From assembly GCA_002687335.1 (NCBI GenBank), contig NYZY01000011.1, positions 5,032 to 10,121 on the forward strand: DNA of 5,090 bases. Reading direction: 5' to 3'. The translations under genes and the position numbers were made by a program. How positions within the stretch are numbered: position 1 is the first letter of the stretch; each line of letters opens with the position of its first letter. The notes below the pieces were generated by a model that did not search any database, was not told the origin of the DNA, and worked only from the letters and a program-made list of their open reading frames with translations. This DNA comes from Chloroflexota bacterium (GTDB lineage Bacteria; Chloroflexota; Dehalococcoidia; UBA1151; UBA1328). Positions 1 through 5,090 of the stretch are shown one piece after another.

Positions 1-443
1 TCCTCGATAACCTTAAACAATCCGTCTATGCTGTAGTAGTGATCAGGATTTGGCATATCTGGAACAACGAAGCCCGGGGGCTCAGAGCCATCAGTGGTAA
101 CAGCGTTCTCAGCCCATACTACAACGTCAATTTCATTCTTTAGTACACGCACCTCTACATTAGCTTTTTCATAAGCGAAATCGCCGACGTTCCACTTAAA
201 CCCAAATTTGTAATTATTACTTGGCCGAGTAGCCCACAGTTGACGATGAATATCCAAACCCAACAAGATTGCCGTTTTGCGGTCAACTTCAGCATCCGCT
301 GGTACAACAGGTTCCGAATCATCGGGCAATTTCACAACAACCGACGGCGAAGTAATAACGGTGGCCACAGCAGAGGAATCCGATGCACAAGCAACACCAC
401 ATATAAAAACGAACAACAAAGTTAGGTAATAAGTTTTTTTCAT
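1..443 (-). CDS. Predicted exported lipoprotein, DUF6174-like (3' end cut by window edge)
   Basis: An open frame of 147 codons runs from an ATG at 441-443 to the left edge without a stop, so the C-terminus is missing. The N-terminus (MKKTYYLTLLFVFICGVAC) has two lysines and a hydrophobic core ending in Gly-Val-Ala-Cys19. This is an imperfect lipobox because Gly sits at -3. Cleavage by signal peptidase I after ACA (residue 20) is an alternative. A Pro/Asp/Val-rich linker (about 25-55) leads to a small domain with Trp70, a Tyr-Lys-Phe strand (78-80), a Val-rich strand (96-109) and a tail motif of the form SIDGLFKVIEE. That order resembles DUF6174 proteins, which are often lipoproteins of unknown function. 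The CFC cysteine motif common in that family is absent; Asn-Val-Gly-Asp-Phe occupies its place. The gene starts 19 bp after modC on the same strand, so it probably belongs to the mod operon. Its ribosome site is weak (AAGA). The reading frame is well supported, the family is moderately sure, and the function is unknown. Confidence 0.72.
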   Translation of the reverse strand, partial: MKKTYYLTLLFVFICGVACASDSSAVATVITSPSVVVKLPDDSEPVVPADAEVDRKTAILLGLDIHRQLWATRPSNNYKFGFKWNVGDFAYEKANVEVRVLKNEIDVVVWAENAVTTDGSEPPGFVVPDMPNPDHYYSIDGLFKVIE

Positions 444-462
444 ATCTGTCTTGCTGAAGGGA

Positions 463-1524
463 TTAAGTATCGAATACAGCGACACTGCTTGATTTGAATA
501 CTAAAAATACGTCGGAACCTATGAGAATACCAAGGTCTTTCAATGCATTTTCCGTCAACTCAACAATAAATTTTGGGCCTGCATCGACATGAACAAATAC
601 TTTCCCAAGGTTGGACCAGGTTTCAACAACTTTGCCCTTAATAATATTGCGTGCAGAAATATTTCCTGGTCGCTCCGCTGCCAAAATAATTTGATTTGCA
701 CCCAACGAAACCATCACACGCTCGCCGATGCTTTTACTTAGACGCCCTATCGATATTTCGACTCCATTGACCTCAACTGTAGTTAAATAATCTGTGGAGA
801 GACCAACAACCCCATCAAATATATTCTCGAATTTATCAATCTCTTCAGAGTTACTGAGATAAGGCAAGAGTGCGGTTGGGCGATCGAACCCAACTACCTT
901 TCCGGCTTCCAGCATCATTGCACTAGAAGCAATTGACACGACTTCAGAAATAGAGTGTGATACGTAAATCATAGGTATATCAAACTCCGCATGAACTCGT
1001 TTCAGATAGTTGAGTATCGATCCACGCCTGGCAGTATCAAGCGACGCAAGCGGTTCGTCCAATAAGAGCAACCTCGGCATAGTAGCCAGCGAGCGAGCTA
1101 TCGCCACGCGTTGGCGTTCTCCGCCAGAGAGTGTGGAGGGCCCACGACTCATGAGATTCGACAATCCCATAAAGTCAGCCAGTTCAAGAGGATCAATCTG
1201 ACGCTTTTGTTCAGGGATCAATTTCCACCCAAATTCGATGTTGCTCTTAACATCGAGATGCGGAAACAAAGCTCCATCTTGATAAACAGTTCCGACGCGC
1301 CGATTCTCAGGCATAACCCAAACCCTATCAAGACTTGAGTACCAAGTTGTCTCATCCATTTGGACGTAACCGCTGTCAGGCCGGACAGAACCAGCAAGGC
1401 AATCGAGCAAGCTCGACTTTCCTGCACCCGAAGGACCAAAAACGGCCGTGATCCCAGCGCCAAACTCTCCAGCCGCATCCAATCGGAATTCCGATCGTAC
1501 CATTTGTATATCGAATGAAATCAT
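463..1524 (-). CDS. modC: Molybdate ABC transporter ATP-binding protein ModC
   Basis: This 353-residue protein is the cytoplasmic ATPase that powers molybdate import through ModB. The ABC domain has every catalytic element: Walker A GPSGAGKS at 30-37, Q-loop Gln82 in VYQDGALFPHL, signature LSGGERQ at 132-138, Walker B LLLLDEP at 152-158, D-loop SLD at 161-163, and switch His190 in YVSHS. The RGPSTLSGGERQR context and the short FPHLDVKSNI stretch after the Q-loop are typical of ModC rather than sulfate or phosphate ATPases. A linker (about 230-285) leads to a C-terminal Mop/TOBE domain at about 289-353, beginning SARNIIKGKV; in this family it binds oxyanion and can regulate transport. Length matches the usual 350-360 residues. 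The start ATG overlaps the modB stop as ATGA. No Shine-Dalgarno precedes it, so translation is probably coupled to modB. Met8 is a possible later start but would remove the first beta strand. Confidence 0.95.
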   Translation of the reverse strand: MISFDIQMVRSEFRLDAAGEFGAGITAVFGPSGAGKSSLLDCLAGSVRPDSGYVQMDETTWYSSLDRVWVMPENRRVGTVYQDGALFPHLDVKSNIEFGWKLIPEQKRQIDPLELADFMGLSNLMSRGPSTLSGGERQRVAIARSLATMPRLLLLDEPLASLDTARRGSILNYLKRVHAEFDIPMIYVSHSISEVVSIASSAMMLEAGKVVGFDRPTALLPYLSNSEEIDKFENIFDGVVGLSTDYLTTVEVNGVEISIGRLSKSIGERVMVSLGANQIILAAERPGNISARNIIKGKVVETWSNLGKVFVHVDAGPKFIVELTENALKDLGILIGSDVFLVFKSSSVAVFDT

Positions 1525-2228
1525 GACGGAGGACCATTCAATCGCGTGAGACCCGATGAGTTAAACGATCGAGGGCGATTCAACAACCAATTATGAACTG
1601 CAAGAGCGATAACACCTAAAACCAGTGAAACAATAGCAAGACGCCAAGCGGAATTAGTATCACCCGAAGAAATTCTTGTGAATATCGCGGTAGGCACGGT
1701 TTGAGTGCGCCCGGGAATATTGCCCGCAACAATAATAGTCGCACCGAACTCTGATAAAGCCCTTACAAAGCCAAGTAACACCCCCGCTATCACACCCCTT
1801 TGAGCTAGTGGCAAGGTTACGGTCAAAAAAGTACGTAATGATCCTGCACCTAGACCTTTCGCTGCCACTTCCAAATTAGGGTCAACCCCAGCCAGAGCGA
1901 CTGTGAACGATCTCACTACAAGCGGAAAAGACACTACTGACGACGCCAAAACAGCCGCAAACCATGTGAAGGCGAGAGTTGAGCCGAATAGCCCTTGACT
2001 GATCTGCCCAACCCAACCGTGTGAACCAACAAGCCACAACAACACATATCCAACAACAACCGGAGGCAAAGCTAGTGGAAGAGAGACAAAAACATCAAGG
2101 AGAAACTTACCTCGAAAATTTTTCCTGACCAACAACCACGCCGTTATTAGTCCAATGGGCAACGTCAAACCAGTCGCCACCAAAGCAATCTGGAGAGAAA
2201 GTGCAACTATTGGGATGTCGAACATCAT
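1521..2228 (-). CDS. modB: Molybdate ABC transporter permease ModB
   Basis: This 235-residue integral membrane protein would form, as a homodimer, the channel through which molybdate crosses the cytoplasmic membrane. Hydrophobic segments lie at about 7-33, 45-68, 85-110, 140-158 and 197-215, consistent with the five to six helices of ModB/CysU-type permeases. The second carries the family pattern LPLALPPVVVGYVLLWLVG. The cytoplasmic coupling loop (EAA motif) is clear: Glu120-Val-Ala-Ala, Gly127 and Leu139-Pro140. It is followed by FVRALSEFGAT (154-164) and IPGRTQTVPTAIF, both strongly ModB-like. Translation starts at one of two tandem ATGs (2226-2228 or 2223-2225), with a weak AGGA about 10 nt upstream. 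The start lies 28 bp after modA, and the stop overlaps the modC start by 4 bp. The C-terminal tail after residue 216 is polar and short. A sulfate or tungstate permease is a less likely alternative, given the ModA and ModC neighbours. Confidence 0.93.
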   Translation of the reverse strand: MMFDIPIVALSLQIALVATGLTLPIGLITAWLLVRKNFRGKFLLDVFVSLPLALPPVVVGYVLLWLVGSHGWVGQISQGLFGSTLAFTWFAAVLASSVVSFPLVVRSFTVALAGVDPNLEVAAKGLGAGSLRTFLTVTLPLAQRGVIAGVLLGFVRALSEFGATIIVAGNIPGRTQTVPTAIFTRISSGDTNSAWRLAIVSLVLGVIALAVHNWLLNRPRSFNSSGLTRLNGPPS

Positions 2229-2256
2229 AGAAAAAAGGTCCTAAAGGATCGGCCGC
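2229..2256 (-). other. modA-modB spacer with a weak hairpin and T-run
   Basis: On the coding strand the 28-bp spacer contains GATCC-TTTA-GGACC followed directly by six T residues. Four of five stem positions pair (one A-C mismatch). The arrangement resembles a very weak intrinsic terminator or attenuator that could lower modBC expression relative to modA, a common need for binding-protein operons. The stem is short enough that chance is a fair explanation. Confidence 0.2.
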
Positions 2257-3045
2257 TCAAGGGTTATTTGTGACAGGAGAATCAAAATTAAAACCAGCCA
2301 TCACAAATAGATTACGGGTTTTGGGCGAGGAAGCAACAAACTTCAAAAATTCAGCGGCAGCTTCAGACCGGGGGGCTTCAGCAATCTTTCCGCCAACATA
2401 TTCGATGGCTGGGTATATTTCTTGGATCTCATAGACAATTAACACGGCATCTGAGCTAATAGCATCAGTTTTGTAGACAATCCCATAATCAGCATTGCCT
2501 GACTGAACGGCAGCCATAGCAGCTCGAGTGTCCAAAGCAAATATGGCATCTCTGGAAACATCCTCCCATAGGTCGACTGATTCAAAAGCCTCCCTGGTGA
2601 ATATGCCAACTGGAGCCAAACTGGGATCACCAAGTGCTACGCGCGGTGCCTGCTCGACAAGTTCTCCCAAAGAAGTTAAAGCTTCCTGATCTGAAGGAGC
2701 TATGACAACGAGTTTGTTAGCCAGCCCAATCATTAAATTGTCATCCGAATACATCCCAGCTTCTCTAAGAATTAGGACTGGGTTGTCTCCGACAAAAAAA
2801 AAGCCATCTGCCGGTGCGCCAAACTCTGCGATCTGATTTGCCAACATAATCGAACCACCAAAACTAAATTCAACACGATTCCCTGTCTCCGCCTCATACA
2901 AGTCACCAGCCTCCACAACCACATCAGATAGTGAAGCAGCAACAAATATGAGTGGCACATCACTGTTTCCACCGTCATCGCAAGCAACCACCAATGCAAT
3001 ACATATCATGAGCAAAATATTTCTAAAAAGATGTATATCCGACAA
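2257..3045 (-). CDS. modA: Molybdate ABC transporter substrate-binding lipoprotein ModA (TTG start)
   Basis: This 262-residue protein is an extracytoplasmic receptor that delivers molybdate (possibly also tungstate) to ModBC. The signal sequence has Arg8, a hydrophobic core and a perfect lipobox Val-Val-Ala-Cys22, so it is predicted to be lipid-anchored rather than free in a periplasm. The mature part follows the ModA fold: FVAASLSD (34-41), FSFGGSIMLANQI (60-72), GAPAD (76-80), LANKLVVIAP (108-117), GDPSLAPVGIF (139-149) and DYGIVYKTDA (186-195). Aligned by eye to E. coli ModA, the oxyanion ligands Ser12, Ser39 and Tyr170 correspond to Ser38, Ser65 and Tyr191. Two positions that bind through the backbone differ (Val146 and Thr173), which need not abolish binding. 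No ATG gives a full signal peptide: an in-frame TGA lies at 3055-3057, and the first usable codon is TTG at 3043-3045. A later ATG (Met13) would leave a signal without positive charge. modA is the first gene of the minus-strand operon. Confidence 0.93.
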   Translation of the reverse strand: MSDIHLFRNILLMICIALVVACDDGGNSDVPLIFVAASLSDVVVEAGDLYEAETGNRVEFSFGGSIMLANQIAEFGAPADGFFFVGDNPVLILREAGMYSDDNLMIGLANKLVVIAPSDQEALTSLGELVEQAPRVALGDPSLAPVGIFTREAFESVDLWEDVSRDAIFALDTRAAMAAVQSGNADYGIVYKTDAISSDAVLIVYEIQEIYPAIEYVGGKIAEAPRSEAAAEFLKFVASSPKTRNLFVMAGFNFDSPVTNNP

Positions 3046-3047
3046 TG

Positions 3048-3067
3048 CTTTATGTCACTGGTATAAG
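3048..3067. promoter_or_regulatory. Weak inverted repeat before modA, possible operator
   Basis: CTTTAT (3048-3053) and TATAAG (3062-3067) form an imperfect dyad around an 8-bp centre, ending 2 bp before the modA start codon. ModE-type molybdate regulators bind AT-rich dyads with TATA-like half-sites, so the position and composition are suggestive. The arms match in only about four of six positions and no modE gene is in the window. A chance AT-rich dyad is quite possible. Confidence 0.2.
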
Positions 3068-3111
3068 AAAAAATGTCTCTGATAGAATTTAGATGTTGCA
3101 TTCAAAGCGAT

Positions 3112-3140
3112 ACAACACTTTTCAATCTACGGATTATAGT
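3112..3140 (+). promoter_or_regulatory. Candidate promoter for the methyltransferase gene
   Basis: TATAGT at 3135-3140 is a good -10 match. The hexamer 17 bp upstream, ACAACA (3112-3117), fits only the last three bases of the -35 consensus. Transcription would start near 3147, about 30 nt before the TTG start. The -10 overlaps the modABC -10 candidate on the other strand, so the two promoters may compete or share control. Support is weak because of the poor -35. Confidence 0.3.
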
Positions 3141-3160
3141 CAGCAATGCCGCTGCAGCAA
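3133..3160 (-). promoter_or_regulatory. Candidate promoter for modABC
   Basis: Read on the minus strand, TTGCTG (3155-3160) is followed after 16 bp by a perfect TATAAT (3133-3138). This matches the sigma-70/SigA consensus in three of six positions at -35 and all six at -10. Transcription would start near 3126, giving a leader of about 80 nt before the modA TTG. This is the best minus-strand promoter match in the divergent gap. It is inferred from sequence pattern only. Confidence 0.45.
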
Positions 3161-3165
3161 TTGAT

Positions 3166-3170
3166 GAGGT
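3166..3170 (+). promoter_or_regulatory. Shine-Dalgarno GAGGT that fixes the methyltransferase TTG start
   Basis: GAGGT lies 6 nt upstream of the TTG at 3177-3179, ideal spacing for ribosome binding. An in-frame TGA at 3165-3167 means no longer version of the protein can exist. TTG is the only standard start codon between that stop and the conserved SAM-binding region, so this site decides the start. Confidence 0.65.
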
Positions 3171-3176
3171 ACGAGT

Positions 3177-4001
3177 TTGGACACAGCCAGCGAAGAATAC
3201 AACTTCACGAGCTTTTCCTACCTCCCTTTTTACACGAAGGTCAATGTACGCCTTCTTGATCTTGCAGAAGTTGGTAAACAACGAAAAATAGTCGACTTGG
3301 GATGTGGTACTGGGGGAGTTACAAAATTAATTTTGGAACGTCTTCAATCCGCTAAAGACACCGTAATTTATGCTGTCGATCACTCAACTACAGCCTTAAA
3401 AGCAGCGGCAGAAGAAATTGGTGAACGCAAAGAACTAGTCGTTAACTACGTACATTCAGAAGCCCAAAATCTAACAGACGCTGTCAAAGAACGTGTAGAC
3501 GCTATCGTTTACTGCAATTCAATTCACTATGTGCCAGACAAAGCAAAACTTGTAAAGCAAATCAAAGAAAAGCTAACTCCCCAAGGCATATTTGCATTCA
3601 ATACATCTTTCTTTGAAGGTTCTCACCCAGAGGATAGCCATGAGTTCTTCCGAAAATGGATGATGCGTTCACTACGAATATTAAAACGTGAGCATGGCCT
3701 TTCACCAAAAAAATCTAGTAAGGTCGAATCACGCGTTCAACTAACGGCCAACCAATATATCGATCTTGTAGAATCCGCCGGACTAAAAGTATTAGTAAAT
3801 GACTTAAATCGGGTCGAAGTTCCCCACGAAGGGTGGCACCAAATATCTGGTTTCTCCGATTGGATTGAAGGTGTAATGCCTGGGGTGCCATTAAATAAAG
3901 GACGCGAGTCACTGCAAAAAGGCCTCGCACAGATCTGGACAGAAATGGAACTCAAAACCGTCCCAAGGGTATGGTTGTCGGTAAGTGCTTCAAAAATTTA
4001 A
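3177..4001 (+). CDS. Class I SAM-dependent methyltransferase, substrate unknown
   Basis: This 274-residue protein is a predicted soluble methyltransferase with a Rossmann-like SAM-binding fold. Motif I is KIVDLGCGTGG (37-47), with Asp40 and the GxGxG-type loop. Motif II ends strand beta-2 with acidic Asp68 (IYAVDHS), expected to hold the SAM ribose hydroxyls. A post-II segment is at about 91-99, and motif IV is VDAIVYCNSIHYV (107-119). The strand after KLTPQGIFAFNTS (132-144) completes the core. The C-terminal 120 residues (Trp- and Lys-rich, with GFSDWIEGVMPGVPL) probably form a substrate-specific cap and carry no motif I can assign. A BioC/UbiE-like small-molecule or lipid methyltransferase is a generic possibility only. 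Translation starts at TTG, supported by GAGGT 6 nt upstream. The gene is divergent from modABC and convergent with carB, so it is probably transcribed alone. A functional link to molybdate is not shown. Confidence 0.85.
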   Translation: MDTASEEYNFTSFSYLPFYTKVNVRLLDLAEVGKQRKIVDLGCGTGGVTKLILERLQSAKDTVIYAVDHSTTALKAAAEEIGERKELVVNYVHSEAQNLTDAVKERVDAIVYCNSIHYVPDKAKLVKQIKEKLTPQGIFAFNTSFFEGSHPEDSHEFFRKWMMRSLRILKREHGLSPKKSSKVESRVQLTANQYIDLVESAGLKVLVNDLNRVEVPHEGWHQISGFSDWIEGVMPGVPLNKGRESLQKGLAQIWTEMELKTVPRVWLSVSASKI

Positions 4002-4082
4002 CACTGTTGAATAAATACAGGAAGCAATTCATTAAATACCCAGAGTCAAAAATCCGACTACAATCAACCAAATCCAGACAAC
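4002..4082. other. Convergent gap between methyltransferase and carB, no clear terminator
   Basis: This 81-bp AT-rich spacer separates two genes that end toward each other. I see no GC-rich stem with a following T-run on either strand. The only dyad is a trivial TGAAT/ATTCA pair near 4008-4032. Termination may be factor-dependent, or the transcripts may overlap. Confidence 0.4.
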
Positions 4083-5090
4083 CTACGCGTCACCAAGGTA
4101 CTCAGCCAAAGTCTTGACGCTATAGCCTTGGCTCTGCAAGTCTTCCCCCAATGCCCCCTCTGATTCAATCGCACAGCGAGCCGTATCTATAGAGGTGAAG
4201 CATGGAATACGTTGCATGACCGCTGCTCTACGAATATGAAATCCATCCTGCAATGTAGATCGATCACCGGTCACAGTGTTGACTACAGCGCTCACGGTTC
4301 CATCTTCGATAATATCAACGACTGTACGACCTCTCCCACCCTGCAAGCGTTTTTCAACCTCAGTGACATCTACTCCCATCAAACGGATCATATTCGCCGT
4401 ACCACTCGTCGCATAAATTTTGTGCCCTCCTTGATCGAGCAAACGAACAAGACCAGCTGAATCAGACTTATCAGGATCAGCAATGCTCAACAGTACCGCT
4501 CCTCCTTCTGGAACGTTAAGTCCCGATGCAAGCAATGCCTTTGTTATCGCTCCATCGAACGTTTGATCAATACCCATCACTTCACCAGTAGACTTCATCT
4601 CTGGACCCAGGAAAGTATCAACACCGGCTAACTTAGACATTGAAAACACAGGAGCTTTTACTGCAATCAAATTTTGCTCTTTGGCAAGTCCAGTTGTGTA
4701 TCCCTGCTCCTTAATGGTTCTCCCTTGCATGACCTCGGTGGCTATACGAACCATAGGTATACGGGTGACTTTGGATATAAACGGAATAGTCCGAGATGAT
4801 CTAGGATTAACTTCAATAATGTAGACCTCCGCATCTCCGGAATCATCTCTATGGTGATCACCATTAAAACCACGATATGTACCACCGCCAGTAACGATGA
4901 ACTGGATGTTCATTAAACCAACGATCCCAAGTGCAAGTCCGACCCTTCGAGTGTAATCAACAATTTTTTGGACCTCAGCCTCAGTCAATGATTGTGCTGG
5001 GTATACAGCCATGGAATCACCAGAGTGAACTCCCGCCCGCTCTATGTGTTGCATGATTCCGGGAATCAATACATCTTCACCATCACACAC
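4083..5090 (-). CDS. carB: Carbamoyl-phosphate synthase large subunit, C-terminal part (5' end beyond window)
   Basis: CarB makes carbamoyl phosphate from bicarbonate, ATP and glutamine-derived ammonia for pyrimidine and arginine synthesis. The 335 residues visible equal roughly the last third of a protein of about 1,070 residues. The GTG at the right edge is an internal valine codon, not the start. The piece begins in the second ATP-grasp (carbamoyl-phosphate) domain with CDGEDVLIPGIMQHIERAG and the conserved GVHSGDS (20-26). Gln63, Glu93 and Asn95 (in EVNPRSSRT) match the metal/ATP-binding residues known from E. coli CarB. LGPEMKSTGEVMG (161-173) is a near-invariant block before the MGS-like allosteric domain (about 194-335). 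That domain retains TSGTA (228-232), Lys247 and Asn271-Thr272, around the UMP pocket known in E. coli. Unusually, about 18 extra Gly/His/Asp-rich residues lie between Gln63 and Glu93. The gene ends LGDA with a TAG stop. Its promoter and any carA are outside the window. Confidence 0.95.
   Translation of the reverse strand: MCDGEDVLIPGIMQHIERAGVHSGDSMAVYPAQSLTEAEVQKIVDYTRRVGLALGIVGLMNIQFIVTGGGTYRGFNGDHHRDDSGDAEVYIIEVNPRSSRTIPFISKVTRIPMVRIATEVMQGRTIKEQGYTTGLAKEQNLIAVKAPVFSMSKLAGVDTFLGPEMKSTGEVMGIDQTFDGAITKALLASGLNVPEGGAVLLSIADPDKSDSAGLVRLLDQGGHKIYATSGTANMIRLMGVDVTEVEKRLQGGRGRTVVDIIEDGTVSAVVNTVTGDRSTLQDGFHIRRAAVMQRIPCFTSIDTARCAIESEGALGEDLQSQGYSVKTLAEYLGDA

Noticed and set aside
240..425. Plus-strand 61-codon open frame starting with MTMNIQTQQ
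   Set aside because: It lies antisense within the minus-strand DUF6174-like gene, has no recognisable domain or ribosome site, and its Asn/Arg-rich composition is typical of a chance frame.
431..441. Slippery run of seven A residues then C at the start of the DUF6174-like gene (minus strand)
   Set aside because: It resembles a -1 frameshift heptamer, but it arises from ATG plus two AAA lysine codons of a normal signal peptide. The zero frame stays open for 147 codons, so no shift is needed.
1010..1478. Several overlapping open frames on both strands inside modC
   Set aside because: They are out of frame with or antisense to a gene with complete ABC ATPase motifs, and their translations show no plausible protein features.
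3046..3132. Molybdenum-cofactor riboswitch in the modA leader
   Set aside because: The predicted leader is only about 80 nt, shorter than the known Moco riboswitch, and I see no set of paired helices resembling it.
3073..3291. Plus-strand ATG frame of 72 codons beginning in the divergent gap
   Set aside because: It overlaps the conserved SAM-binding region of the methyltransferase in another frame and shows no domain. The methyltransferase has a better ribosome site.
5088..5090. GTG at the right edge as the start of carB
   Set aside because: The sequence after it aligns with the interior of CarB (second ATP-grasp domain), so this is an internal valine codon and the gene continues beyond the window.

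Overview
This is an ordinary bacterial chromosomal stretch of moderate G+C with four complete protein genes and two genes cut by the window edges. There is no sign of a mobile element, CRISPR array or RNA gene. The lineage cannot be fixed from sequence alone. The lipid-anchored substrate-binding protein, the DUF6174-like lipoprotein and the style of the CarB sequence suggest Chloroflexota (marine SAR202/Dehalococcoidia-like) or another monoderm-like group, but this is a low-confidence inference.

Left and centre (1-3045, all minus strand): a molybdate import operon transcribed right to left as modA (lipoprotein binding protein), modB (permease), modC (ATPase with a C-terminal Mop domain). A small predicted exported protein starts 19 bp after modC and runs off the left edge. 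modA and modB are 28 bp apart. modB and modC overlap by 4 bp (ATGA), and modC has no Shine-Dalgarno sequence, which points to translational coupling. Together ModABC would capture molybdate outside the membrane and import it for molybdenum cofactor synthesis. The role of the trailing DUF6174-like protein is unknown.

Divergent control region (3046-3176): 131 bp between modA and a plus-strand methyltransferase gene. It holds a minus-strand promoter candidate with a perfect TATAAT for modABC. A plus-strand TATAGT -10 candidate overlaps it. A weak inverted repeat just before modA could be an operator. Both divergent genes appear to start with TTG.

Right (3177-5090): a class I SAM-dependent methyltransferase of unknown substrate (plus strand) converges on the 3' part of carB (minus strand), the large subunit of carbamoyl-phosphate synthase. 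The carB part covers the end of the second ATP-grasp domain and the allosteric MGS domain. No clear terminator lies in the 81 bp between them. The most unusual coding detail is a Gly/His/Asp-rich insertion of about 18 residues in the CarB ATP-grasp domain, close to metal-binding residues. I see no strong candidate for a wholly new biological system here.
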